Positions 46,001 to 54,432 of a DNA stretch of 64,000 nt are shown piece by piece. Every line of letters begins with the position of its first letter. Within the stretch, counting starts at the first letter, position 1. Location of the stretch: contig CAYTBT010000005.1 of assembly GCA_964436125.1 (NCBI GenBank), positions 1 through 64,000 of the forward strand, read 5' to 3'. This DNA is from CAYRFF01 sp964436125 (lineage in GTDB: Bacteria; Bacteroidota; Bacteroidia; Chitinophagales; Saprospiraceae). Both the position numbers and the translations under genes were made by a program. The notes below the pieces were generated by a model. The model was given only the letters and a program-made list of their open reading frames with translations, searched no databases and was not told where the DNA came from.

Positions 46001-46735
46001 GTATCCATAAGCATCAAGAAATTCACTTGTTTCATATTCTACAGAACCAGCAAATCTACTGCTCGGCCCTTTGGTTGTAATTTTTATCACTCCTGCGGTA
46101 ACGTCACCATACATAGCTGAGATACCACCGGTAACAATCTCCATCTGTTCAATTTCAGTCTGTTGAACAAGACTTCCCGTAACTCTGACACCATCGATAA
46201 TATAGGTCGTTGCATTACTTCTACCTCCACGGATATTTATTGTACCATTGGCACTTCTTGTGACACCTGCTGTTGTTGCTGCCAATGCCCCTACACTCTT
46301 CACGGGTAGATTCTGAATATTCTCAGAAGTTATCGTCTTTCCTTGTGTATTTTCATCAGGATCAATCAGGGGAGCCTTATATTCTGTCACGACAATTTCA
46401 GAGAGGCTTACCTCCTTGGATGTCATCTGAATATCCAGAACATTGGTTTTACCTGATTTTACTACCACGCCTTTAATTAGCCGCGTAGCGTGACTGATAA
46501 AAGAGGCCTTTACCTCATAGGTTCCGGGATCTATATTGGTAATTGCGTAATTTCCATTGAGATCCGTCTGTGCCTCCGTCACATAAACTCCGTTCTTCTG
46601 CAGAATTATCGAAGCAAAGAGAATGGGCTCTCCACTATCTTTATCTGTCACCTTTCCTTGTAGGGAAGTCTGCGCTTGCATACTCACTACAGCCAGGCAT
46701 GTTATTGCTATTACAAAGAGTAAATTTCTTACCAT
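43016..46735 (-). CDS. TonB-dependent receptor with CarboxypepD_reg-like domain
   Basis: The 1239-aa protein has a signal peptide (MVRNLLFVIAITCLAVVSMQAQ). A CarboxypepD_reg-like domain (about 24-110: LQGKVTDKDSGEPILFASIIL) is followed by a plug domain (about 125-235: TTYIIDGVRVTGSLVQQTEIEQMEIVTGGISAMYGDVTAGVI). A long barrel ends in RRMYIGAIFQF with terminal Phe. It takes up large substrates with TonB energy. No SusD is adjacent; instead it is followed by the giant secreted protein and a PorV-like barrel, a different layout from polysaccharide utilisation loci. Substrate unknown. Confidence 0.88.
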   Translation of the reverse strand: MVRNLLFVIAITCLAVVSMQAQTSLQGKVTDKDSGEPILFASIILQKNGVYVTEAQTDLNGNYAITNIDPGTYEVKASFISHATRLIKGVVVKSGKTNVLDIQMTSKEVSLSEIVVTEYKAPLIDPDENTQGKTITSENIQNLPVKSVGALAATTAGVTRSANGTINIRGGRSNATTYIIDGVRVTGSLVQQTEIEQMEIVTGGISAMYGDVTAGVIKITTKGPSSRFAGSVEYETSEFLDAYGYNLVNASLSGPIWKKDGKSILGFRIGGQYRYREDDFPRAFGEYYASQEAIDYLHKNPLTISRGIRHTMGEALRDVGTPGSNLAAVDLYKARKNEDERQVNVFAKLDVRFSDAVDFQLTGSYYDLKDRFTPGGWTLVNYVRNPYSLSKSYRFNGRLRYRIGGGDYATDEEDKSAGFIRNTVVTLQGGFQKRTGGDQDLIHGTHFGRYGYIGKFNTTFTPNVQIVPNATSFDTEVPGGTFFASPFDTTVGIWVKQFGTTIEDGENYYVPNMNINPILARYNDILDEVKSTNVIARNGMILSFANNMWDIYSNVGAVYNRYSKFERDLYTGKFSVSFDLYPGGSEHGRHNIQFGGVYEQRVYRQYVLNPSQLWLRAEQLANANIIGVDYGMAPIDSTEFTAFGETQQVYIYPNLVNEDSLGNGFFVKVRERLFPNKGIRDFVNSQAIDPDALTLDLFAPRELTDKGDLGYFGYDYLGNKVKGVSFEDFFRDSDGDGEQDFVVAPFKPTYIAGYIQDKFSFKDLIFRVGVRVDVYDANTKVLRDPKSLYQLMTAEDFFKNNPDLTRPTSVGDDFLVYLKNAEGQVPYGYRHGDIWYDAKGTQLNSGAQLWGGQPVFGKRYSDVDINDKEFVSTAFNRTFKDYETQINVMPRLAFSFPISDEANFFAHYDILTQRPPFGNSYVSPLSYFYMDQPNRVPLNNPALKPVKTIDYEVGFQQKLTNSSALKVGAYYKEMRDLIQQRRILYVPGVNRYDTYSNLDFGTVYGFTVKYDLRRTGNFRANINYTLQFANGTGSNADSQAGLLIRGNIRTLFPLNFDERHRVVVNADYRYSSGKQYNGPRIGGVDILANTGLNVQFIAASGRPYSAAQGPTQYGGAGTKGSINGARLPWNYNVDLRIDKNIRLTSEDARRPLYLNIYFRVLNVFNTKSILGVYPYTGSPSDDGFLSSNLGQQTLESTIATRQNMAANLDAYLDFYNWGLLAQGFYSLPRRMYIGAIFQF

Positions 46736-46859
46736 ATTTTCTTATTTTTTCACAAGAAGAATTACTTGAATGTTTAAATCCAGAGTACAATGATAATTAA
46801 ATCTATAGATTTTACAAAAAACTCCTTAAATTTTAACGTATCCAGTTTTTCATAATCTA

Positions 46860-47807
46860 TCATTTTTCACTTTCCCATGCTTTCAGCTTACGCAAAAGCA
46901 CATCACTGATCTTTCTATAACTTTCTACCGTCCATCCTGCGATGTGGGGGCTTAATACTGTATTGTATTGAAACAATTTCTCTAGTTCCTGCCTCTCATT
47001 TGCCGAAAGGCAAGAAATTTTTTCATTGGGCAACACATCAAGGCATGCCCCGTACAATTTTCCACTCTCCAGAGCGTCAATCAATGCCCCTAGTTCCACA
47101 ATTGCCCCGCGCGAAGTGTTAATAAGTGTTGCGCCGTCCTTACACCTTGCAAGAAAATCCGCGTCAACGAGATTGCGTGTTTCTTCTGTCAATGGAATAT
47201 GGAGACTTACAACATCGCTATGCCGGAGAAGCTCTTCCATATTCATACATTCTTTTACAGAACGTTCATCCTTAATATAGTGCTGCTTATATTTATCGTA
47301 ACAGTAGATTTTAACATTCAAGGATTGCAATTTATGCACGAGTGCTGAGCCATTATTCCCCACTCCTATCACTCCCACCGTAAGTCCTTGAAGCTCTCTG
47401 CCGCGATGTTTTTCTCGTTCCCAATGAAAGTTTCTGACACTATTATAGGCTTGCGGTATTTTATTAAACAGAGAAAAAAGCAAGCTTAAAGTATGCTCAG
47501 CAACGGCATTGGCATTGCCTTCCGGTGCGGAAAATACTTGAATGCCTTTCTGCTCCGCATAATCTACATCGATAATTTCCATACCGCTACCCAGTCTAGC
47601 AATAAATTTTAACTTCTCTGCCTTATCTATTATCGATTTTCTCACGGGATTCCTGGTATTCACAACAAGGCCATAATATTTATGAGCATTCTGCTTGAAC
47701 TCTTCATGACTTATCTCCGGTCGATATTCTACGGCATACCCTAAATCGCGTAGTCCATAAAGGAGATTTTTATGTGCCCGATTGGCAATAAGAACTTCTG
47801 CTTTCAT
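46860..47807 (-). CDS. D-isomer specific 2-hydroxyacid dehydrogenase
   Basis: The 315-aa protein has the NAD-binding Rossmann motif GLTVGVIGVGNNGSALVHKL and the family motifs LHIPLTEETRNLV, ATLINTSRGAIV and SPHIAGWTVES, whose His is the catalytic acid partner. Its N-terminal catalytic half includes GLVVNTRNPVRKSIIDKAEKLKFIARLGSGMEIID. These enzymes include phosphoglycerate, glyoxylate and lactate dehydrogenases; the exact substrate is not clear. It lies divergent to carB. Confidence 0.85.
   Translation of the reverse strand: MKAEVLIANRAHKNLLYGLRDLGYAVEYRPEISHEEFKQNAHKYYGLVVNTRNPVRKSIIDKAEKLKFIARLGSGMEIIDVDYAEQKGIQVFSAPEGNANAVAEHTLSLLFSLFNKIPQAYNSVRNFHWEREKHRGRELQGLTVGVIGVGNNGSALVHKLQSLNVKIYCYDKYKQHYIKDERSVKECMNMEELLRHSDVVSLHIPLTEETRNLVDADFLARCKDGATLINTSRGAIVELGALIDALESGKLYGACLDVLPNEKISCLSANERQELEKLFQYNTVLSPHIAGWTVESYRKISDVLLRKLKAWESEK
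46886..46897 (+). repeat. 12-bp dispersed motif, near match
   Basis: GCTTACGCAAAA differs from the consensus only at the last base; near the 3' end of the dehydrogenase gene. Confidence 0.4.
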
Positions 47808-47832
47808 AGGGATAAATATAAAAGCTTTTTTT

Positions 47833-47840
47833 TATCTTTG
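47833..47840 (+). promoter_or_regulatory. -7 box upstream of carB
   Basis: TATCTTTG, a full consensus match, about 105 nt before the carB ATG, giving a leader of about 100 nt; no pyrimidine-responsive leader peptide was recognised in it. Confidence 0.5.
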
Positions 47841-47946
47841 CAGTCAAAATAACCAAGTCTCATGAATGACATCCGGCAGAATCAACTACAATACGCATGG
47901 TTTCCTGTCATTTATGCACTTCATCACAATAAAATAATTATCATTT

Positions 47947-50766
47947 ATGCCTAGAGATACGTCTATCAAAAGTGTACTTATAATAGGAAGCGGACCGATT
48001 GTTATCGGACAAGCTTGTGAATTTGATTATTCTGGTTCACAGGCTGCGCGTTCTCTGAGGGAAGAAGGAATTGAAGTAAGTCTCATCAATTCCAATCCCG
48101 CTACAATTATGACCGATCCGATTACAGCGGAACATATCTATTTGAAACCACTGACTCCTGAAAGTATTGAAGAAATTCTCCAGGAACGCGATATCGATGC
48201 CGTATTACCTACGATGGGTGGTCAGACAGCACTGAATCTCGCCATTGAAACAGGGAAACTCGGGATATGGGAAAAATATGACGTAAAGCTCATCGGTGTT
48301 GACATCGATGCTATTGAGCTGGCAGAAGACAGAGAAGAGTTTAAGAAACATATCGTGAACCTCGGCATGGATGTCGCGGAAAGCTATATTGCCAATTCTT
48401 TTCTCGAAGGCAAGGATGCAGCACAGAAAATAGGATTCCCACTCGTGATACGACCTTCTTACACACTAGGAGGAAGTGGTGGAGCATTTGTCTTTAAGGA
48501 AGAGGAATTTGATGCTGCCTTACGGAGAGGTCTCGACATATCACCTGTGCACGAGGTACTTGTAGAAAAAGCGGTATTGGGCTGGAAGGAATTTGAGCTT
48601 GAGTTATTGCGCGACAAAGACGATAATGTAGTAATTATCTGTACTGTCGAGAATATGGACCCGATGGGCGTCCATACCGGAGACAGTATCACCGTAGCAC
48701 CTGCGATGACTCTCTCAGATACTGCATATCAGGAGATGCGTGACCAAGCTATTACGATGATGCGATCGATGGGCAACTTTGCCGGTGGCTGTAATGTACA
48801 ATTTGCCCAAGATCCCGAAACAGAACGGTTAATTGCCGTCGAAATCAATCCACGAGTATCGCGCTCTTCTGCTCTGGCATCAAAGGCAACCGGTTATCCC
48901 ATTGCCAAGATAGCTACTAAGCTCGCTATAGGCTACACGCTTGATGAGCTGAAAAACCAGATCACAAAGACTACTTCAGCTTTCTTTGAACCGACGCTTG
49001 ACTATGTTATCGTTAAAATGCCACGATGGAATTTCTCCAAGTTTCCCGGCTCCGATCATCGCCTCGGTTTACAGATGAAATCCGTCGGAGAAGTGATGGG
49101 AATAGGGCGCAGCTTCATCGAGGCTTTACAGAAAGCTTGTCAATCACAAGAAAATAACCGCATGGGGCTCGGTGCCGACAAGAAAGAATGGATAAAAACT
49201 GAAGATATCCTCCATAGACTTGAGGTGCCGGGAGATGACCGAGTTTACCGGCTTAAAGATGCCTTGCGACTCGGCGTCCCGGTAAAAACAATCTGTAAGC
49301 TTACCGGAATAGATTCATGGTTTATTAAAGAAATCCAGAAACTTATCCCGATGGAAGATAAGCTTATGAGGTATAATGTGCCGAGTGATTTGCCGGAAGG
49401 CTTTTTCATCGAATTAAAAAAAGCCGGGTATTCCGATGCGCAGATTGCATGGCTCATGCGCGTTGATGAACGTCACGTCACAGATGAAAGAAAAAAACGA
49501 GGTCTGAATCGCGTTTATAAAATGGTGGACTCATGTGCAGCAGAATTTGAAGCACATACACCGTATTTTTACTCGACATTTGGGAGGGAGAATGAAAGTG
49601 AAGTATCTGAGGAGAAAAAAATTATTGTTCTAGGCTCCGGTCCTAATCGCATCGGGCAGGGAATAGAATTTGACTATTGTTGTGTGCATGGGCTCCGCGC
49701 TATTGCAGAAGTAGGGAAAGAATCAATAATGATTAACTGTAATCCCGAAACGGTTTCAACGGATTTTGATGTAGCAGATAAACTTTATTTTGAACCCGTT
49801 TTCTGGGAACATATTAAGGATATTATCGACCTTGAAAAACCGGAGGGAATTATCGTTCAACTCGGTGGGCAGACAGCGCTGAAACTCGCTGAGAAATTTC
49901 ACGATGAAGGCATTCCTATAATCGGCACTTCTTATGAATCGATGGACCTGGCAGAAGATCGTGGTCGATTCTCTGACCTGCTTAAGGAACTAGATATCCC
50001 ATATCCGCGATACGGAGTAGCTCATTCTGCAGAAGAAGCTCTTGAAATTGCACATGAAGTAGGGTATCCGGTACTCGTACGTCCATCTTATGTGCTCGGT
50101 GGTAAAAGGATGAGAATTGTTATCAATGATGAAGAACTCGAGCGCCACGTATTGTCAATTTTTAAACATCTTCCCGATAATAAGGTGCTTATCGATCAGT
50201 TCCTCGAAAGAGCAAAAGAGGCTGAAATCGATGCAATATGTGATGGAGATGAGGTCCACATCATGGGAATTATGGAACATATAGAACCGGCGGGAATTCA
50301 CTCCGGAGATTCTTCCGCTGTATTACCGACTTATTCTCTATCTGACGAAGTGCTCGACACGATGCAAGAATACACCTATAAACTTGCCAAGGCCTTGAAA
50401 ATTAAAGGACTTATTAATATTCAATTTGCGATTGACATAGATGATAAAGTACACGTCATCGAGGCCAATCCTCGTGCTTCAAGAACGACGCCGTTTATCG
50501 CCAAAGCCTACGACGTACCGTATTTAAATATCGCAACGAAGGTTATGCTAGGCACACATAAATTAAAGGACTTTGATATCCATCCGGATAAAAATGGCTG
50601 GGCTATTAAAATTCCGGTATTCTCCTTTGAGAAATTCCCGGATGTCGATAAATCTCTAGGGCCGGAAATGAAATCCACAGGTGAAAAAATCTATTTTATC
50701 GATAGCCTCAATGATCCTGTATTCAGAGAAATTGAACGGAATAGATCGCAATATCTGTCCAGATAG
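47947..50766 (+). CDS. carB: carbamoyl-phosphate synthase large subunit, without MGS domain
   Basis: CarB makes carbamoyl phosphate from ammonia, bicarbonate and two ATP for pyrimidine and arginine synthesis. The 939-aa product has both halves, each with a pre-ATP-grasp LIIGSGPIVIGQACEFDYSG or LGSGPNRIGQGIEFDYCC and an ATP-grasp domain (VIRPSYTLGGSGGAF; LVRPSYVLGGKRM). It ends at REIERNRSQYLSR, lacking the about 130-residue C-terminal MGS domain that binds UMP, IMP or ornithine in E. coli. That shortening is as I recall usual in Bacteroidota. No carA or other pyr gene is adjacent. Confidence 0.95.
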   Translation: MPRDTSIKSVLIIGSGPIVIGQACEFDYSGSQAARSLREEGIEVSLINSNPATIMTDPITAEHIYLKPLTPESIEEILQERDIDAVLPTMGGQTALNLAIETGKLGIWEKYDVKLIGVDIDAIELAEDREEFKKHIVNLGMDVAESYIANSFLEGKDAAQKIGFPLVIRPSYTLGGSGGAFVFKEEEFDAALRRGLDISPVHEVLVEKAVLGWKEFELELLRDKDDNVVIICTVENMDPMGVHTGDSITVAPAMTLSDTAYQEMRDQAITMMRSMGNFAGGCNVQFAQDPETERLIAVEINPRVSRSSALASKATGYPIAKIATKLAIGYTLDELKNQITKTTSAFFEPTLDYVIVKMPRWNFSKFPGSDHRLGLQMKSVGEVMGIGRSFIEALQKACQSQENNRMGLGADKKEWIKTEDILHRLEVPGDDRVYRLKDALRLGVPVKTICKLTGIDSWFIKEIQKLIPMEDKLMRYNVPSDLPEGFFIELKKAGYSDAQIAWLMRVDERHVTDERKKRGLNRVYKMVDSCAAEFEAHTPYFYSTFGRENESEVSEEKKIIVLGSGPNRIGQGIEFDYCCVHGLRAIAEVGKESIMINCNPETVSTDFDVADKLYFEPVFWEHIKDIIDLEKPEGIIVQLGGQTALKLAEKFHDEGIPIIGTSYESMDLAEDRGRFSDLLKELDIPYPRYGVAHSAEEALEIAHEVGYPVLVRPSYVLGGKRMRIVINDEELERHVLSIFKHLPDNKVLIDQFLERAKEAEIDAICDGDEVHIMGIMEHIEPAGIHSGDSSAVLPTYSLSDEVLDTMQEYTYKLAKALKIKGLINIQFAIDIDDKVHVIEANPRASRTTPFIAKAYDVPYLNIATKVMLGTHKLKDFDIHPDKNGWAIKIPVFSFEKFPDVDKSLGPEMKSTGEKIYFIDSLNDPVFREIERNRSQYLSR

Positions 50767-50915
50767 GAAAAGCAAAAAAGCTATGTCCGTGAATTAAGTA
50801 GGTTACTCTGCTTTTCAGGTACATTTATCGAATCTTTTTTTGTGCTGCTATTCTATCTTTTACCTTCACTGGAGAATGAAATGGGAAATCTGAATCAGAA
50901 GATAGAATTTTAAGC

Positions 50916-52361
50916 GTGAAACGATTTTACTCAGCCATATTTGTTTTTTTTCTGTGTACTAGCCTTGCTATCGCACAGGAAACTACTCCTCATAAGGATA
51001 GCTGGACGCTCCGTGAATGTATTCTCCGAGCTCGCTCTGAAAGCCTCGATGTAAGACAGGCCAGACTCGGCACACATTCCGTAAAGATTCAGAATACACA
51101 AGCTCATCATAGCCGCTTTCCATCCTTAAATCTCAATGGCTCCTATGGATACAATTTTGGGCGTACGATTGACCCCACAAGCAATGATTTTATCTCGACC
51201 AATCTCGGCTTCAACAGCTGGGGCGCTTCCGTCAATCTTCCCTTGTTCGGTGGCGGGAGAATTCATAACTCTATAAAGCAATCTAGTTATGAGCTTTCAG
51301 CAGCTTACGCAAATGAGAAATCGATAAAGCGACAGGTAACCATTTCAGTCGCCAGGGCTTTTCTTCAGATTCTCATGGCTGAAGAGCAAGTGCGTAGTGC
51401 AGAATATCAACTCCGGCTCTCCGAGAAACAACTTAAGCGAGTAAAAGAATTCATCGCAAGTGGTGTCAAGGCAGAAAATGCAAGCCTGAACTTTAAAGCT
51501 CAAGTATCGCGCAGTAAAGAAAATCTCATCAATGCACAGAATACGCTCACGACTGCCGAGCTCGACCTACTACAACTCTTACACTTGAATATCTCCCTAG
51601 AGGACTTCAGCGTTCAAGTACCTGATTTATCGCACAAAGAGTGGGCAACTGAACAGATTCCTACCATAGGTGAACTCCTCCCGAGAGCCTTAAAAATTGA
51701 TCCGCGGATTAAAAGTGATTCCTTGACAATGCTAGCCGACCGCTACGGCATTAAAGTAGCAAAAGGGGCTTTCTATCCGAGTCTGGGCATCAGCGGTAGT
51801 CTCTCAACCAATTATTCAACGGAAGGCATAAATCTCTTGGGTGTGAAAAATACTACACAAGATATTATCGTGCAGATTAATGGACAACCAGTCACTGTCG
51901 GCTTCCCTAGCCAAGAACCTATTTATGAAAAAGCCTCCTATCTCGATCAATTAAACAACAACTTTGGATACGGTTTCTTCCTCAGTTTAAGCATCCCCAT
52001 CTACAATAATTATAGAAATAAAGCCGCAGTAGAACAAGCTAAGGTAAATTACCTTCAATCTGAAACCCAGCTGGAGAGATCACGCTGGCAAGTGCGTTCT
52101 GAGGTCCAACAGATTATTCTGAATGCTCAAGCAGCACAACAGAGCTATATAGCACAGAAAAATACGCTCAATTCCTTGAAAGCAGCTTATGAAAATGCTC
52201 AATTACGCTATGAACTAGGAGCCATTAATAACTTTGACCTCCTCAGCGCACAGAATGAGTATAATCAAGCTCAGCAAAATCTAATATCGGCAAAATATAA
52301 CTTAATTTTCCAGCTTAAAGTAATCGACTTTTACCAGGGAAAACTTCTCACAATACAATAG
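50916..52361 (+). CDS. TolC-family outer-membrane efflux protein
   Basis: The 481-aa protein starts with GTG and a signal peptide (MKRFYSAIFVFFLCTSLAIAQ). It has the two repeated OEP helical halves, with SWTLRECILRARSESLDVRQARLG, then LNLNGSYGYNFGRTIDP. In the second half LSLSIPIYNNYRNKAAVEQAKVNYLQSE precedes GAINNFDLLSAQNEYNQAQQNLI. It forms the outer-membrane channel of tripartite exporters. It is 5 bp from the following HlyD-family gene. No inner-membrane pump gene follows on this strand. Confidence 0.9.
   Translation: MKRFYSAIFVFFLCTSLAIAQETTPHKDSWTLRECILRARSESLDVRQARLGTHSVKIQNTQAHHSRFPSLNLNGSYGYNFGRTIDPTSNDFISTNLGFNSWGASVNLPLFGGGRIHNSIKQSSYELSAAYANEKSIKRQVTISVARAFLQILMAEEQVRSAEYQLRLSEKQLKRVKEFIASGVKAENASLNFKAQVSRSKENLINAQNTLTTAELDLLQLLHLNISLEDFSVQVPDLSHKEWATEQIPTIGELLPRALKIDPRIKSDSLTMLADRYGIKVAKGAFYPSLGISGSLSTNYSTEGINLLGVKNTTQDIIVQINGQPVTVGFPSQEPIYEKASYLDQLNNNFGYGFFLSLSIPIYNNYRNKAAVEQAKVNYLQSETQLERSRWQVRSEVQQIILNAQAAQQSYIAQKNTLNSLKAAYENAQLRYELGAINNFDLLSAQNEYNQAQQNLISAKYNLIFQLKVIDFYQGKLLTIQ
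51303..51314 (+). repeat. 12-bp dispersed motif, site 12
   Basis: Inside the TolC-family gene; GCT TAC GCA AAT gives AYAN. Confidence 0.75.
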
Positions 52362-52366
52362 GATTT

Positions 52367-53707
52367 ATGTTTAAAAAAATGAAATGGTGGGCATGGTTAT
52401 TGATCGCGGTTATCCTTCTATTGATAATCGGAGCTATATATAAATCTCAGACTTCAGAATCCGGGCTTGCCGTAGAATACGCCCTTGTGCAGAAAAGAGA
52501 TATTATTGAAACCGTTTCTGCCTCCGGAAAAATCTTCCCGGAAACCGAAGTAAAGATAAGTTCCGATGTGTCAGGGCAGATTGTAGAATTGAATGTCGCA
52601 GAAGGAGATTCTGTAAAGAAAGGTGAAATACTGGCACGCATCGATCCCGATGCATATCTGTCACAAGTACGGAGAGGGAAGGCTGCTCTGAATACCGCAC
52701 GTGTTCAGCTCGCTCAATCTAAATCAGCTGTGCAAGTAGCTATCGCTCAGAAACTACAAGCTGAAGCACGCTATAAAAATCAGAAACACGTGCATCAACG
52801 CAATGTCGAGTTGCATAAGAAGGGTGTAATTTCCGATCTAGATTTTGAAAATTCTCTTATGAGCCTTGAAACTGCCGAAGCAGACTTCAAAGCCGCTCAA
52901 GCTACGCTTAAATCACGTAAAAAAGATGTTATTGCTGCACAATACAATATAGAAAGTGCCGAAGCTTCTCTCTCAGAACTGGAAACAAGTTTAAACAGAA
53001 CGACGATTCAAGCTCCTATGGATGGCGTCGTATCCCTACTGAATGTTGAGCGTGGTGAGCGTGTTGTCGGTACTATCCAGATGAGTGGTACAGTCTTAAT
53101 GCGCATAGCTGACCTCAGTTCTATCGAAGCCCAGGTCGAGGTAAGTGAAAACGACATCCTCAATGTCAGTCTCGGTGATAAAGTGACCATAGAAATAGAT
53201 GCTTATTATGGAAGAACGTTTACAGGACATGTCACCGAAATAGCCAATTCCGCTGCCAATATTGCCACCACTTCCAGCGCTCTGACTAGTGACCAAGTTA
53301 CCAATTTTATTGTCAAGGTACGGATAGATAGGGATTCTTATGATGACTTATTACAAGCAGGTAAAGTATTCCCTTTCCGTCCCGGTATGTCATGCTCAGT
53401 TGACATCCAGACACAGGAAGCTCACGATGTACTCGCTGTTCCTCTCGCTGCAGTCACTACGCGTGAAAAATATAAAGACTCTCAAGATTCACTTAAGAAT
53501 CGTGAGAATGAAATCGTTGAAGTGGTATTTACCGTGCAGAATGATACAGCCCGTAGAACTATTGTTTCTACCGGTATTCAAGATAGAGCTTTTATCCAGG
53601 TTCTCTCCGGTTTATCGGAAGGTGAAACTCTTATCAGCGGTCCATATTCTGCAGTCTCTAAAAAACTTGAGGATGGAAGCAAAGTCTATGAAAAGGAGAA
53701 AAAATGA
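52367..53707 (+). CDS. HlyD/MacA-family periplasmic adaptor
   Basis: The 446-aa protein has a membrane anchor (WWAWLLIAVILLLIIGAIY) and the barrel-sandwich half motifs (VSGQIVELNVAEGDSVKKGEILARIDPD; TTIQAPMDGVVSLLNVERGERVV). Between them is a long coiled-coil hairpin (about 95-205), and a beta-barrel and membrane-proximal domain follow (FRPGMSCSVDIQTQEAHDVLAVPLAAV). It connects an ABC or RND pump to TolC; the pattern is closest to MacA. The expected MacB ATPase/permease is not present downstream, so the pump must be encoded elsewhere. Confidence 0.88.
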   Translation: MFKKMKWWAWLLIAVILLLIIGAIYKSQTSESGLAVEYALVQKRDIIETVSASGKIFPETEVKISSDVSGQIVELNVAEGDSVKKGEILARIDPDAYLSQVRRGKAALNTARVQLAQSKSAVQVAIAQKLQAEARYKNQKHVHQRNVELHKKGVISDLDFENSLMSLETAEADFKAAQATLKSRKKDVIAAQYNIESAEASLSELETSLNRTTIQAPMDGVVSLLNVERGERVVGTIQMSGTVLMRIADLSSIEAQVEVSENDILNVSLGDKVTIEIDAYYGRTFTGHVTEIANSAANIATTSSALTSDQVTNFIVKVRIDRDSYDDLLQAGKVFPFRPGMSCSVDIQTQEAHDVLAVPLAAVTTREKYKDSQDSLKNRENEIVEVVFTVQNDTARRTIVSTGIQDRAFIQVLSGLSEGETLISGPYSAVSKKLEDGSKVYEKEKK

Positions 53708-53912
53708 CCTTTTCTTATATATATTCCGTGTTTAGACATTCTTATGGGGACAGAAAATTTTTCTTTGTTATTCTAGAAATGCGTCGTTTTCTATACAAAA
53801 ATGTTAATTTTCTATAAATATGTCATTTTTATCGCCCCAGATATAATAATTAAGTGAAAGTTACGCTATATTGGCAGTAGTAATCTACTTTTCATTTTAT
53901 AGCTCGATACTC

Positions 53913-53950
53913 AAGTCTCTTTACATCCTCGTAAAGAGGCTTGTTTTTTT
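53913..53950 (+). terminator. strong intrinsic terminator
   Basis: AAGTCTCTTTAC and GTAAAGAGGCTT pair across a 6-nt loop, followed by GTTTTTTTA. It lies 200 bp after the adaptor gene; the 53708-53912 stretch is A/T-rich with no gene that I recognise and could be a 3' UTR or a small RNA. Confidence 0.85.
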
Positions 53951-54058
53951 ATAGGGTAGTCCTATTTAGTTCTCTTGTGTATTCCCCTTATTATCCGGAA
54001 ATAATAAATTCTGTTTAACTCAATGTTTGTCCTTGTGCATAGATGAGCTTTTTTATTA

Positions 54059-54231
54059 CCCAAACCATGCAATAGAAATGCAAAAGGAAGTGCAAAAGCC
54101 ACAGAAGACAAGGGCTCGCGCAAGAATTTGGCTCGGAATCGTAGTAAGACTACGGTGAGAACCAAATTCGAGCAAGTGCTTGTATTCACAGGATTTTGTG
54201 CTTATCTTCAATTTCTATTGCATGATTTGGG
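54059..54231 (+). mobile_element. 173-bp palindromic MITE-like element, copy 4
   Basis: Same length and orientation as copies at 4712 and 26021, flanked by TATTA at 54054-54058 and 54232-54236. It stands alone in the 53.7-54.4 kb gap between the adaptor terminator and the ddl promoter. Confidence 0.9.
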
Positions 54232-54420
54232 TATTACTTCTCTGCTATATCGGGAAGGACATAAGGCAATTATAAACCACTGATTGATAGCTCATTAGTC
54301 AGAGATGGATGTTTGACTCACGATACTCGTCATTTATAAAAGCCTTCTAACTCGTTGAAAGAAAGAAATATACGTAGTATATAAATTTACCAAATAAGGC
54401 TAAATAAATGAAATATTCCT

Positions 54421-54428
54421 TATATTTG
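54421..54428 (+). promoter_or_regulatory. -7 box of ddl
   Basis: TATATTTG, only 4 nt before the ATG at 54433, so the mRNA would start at or within a few bases of the start codon. Confidence 0.55.
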
Positions 54429-54432
54429 AAGT

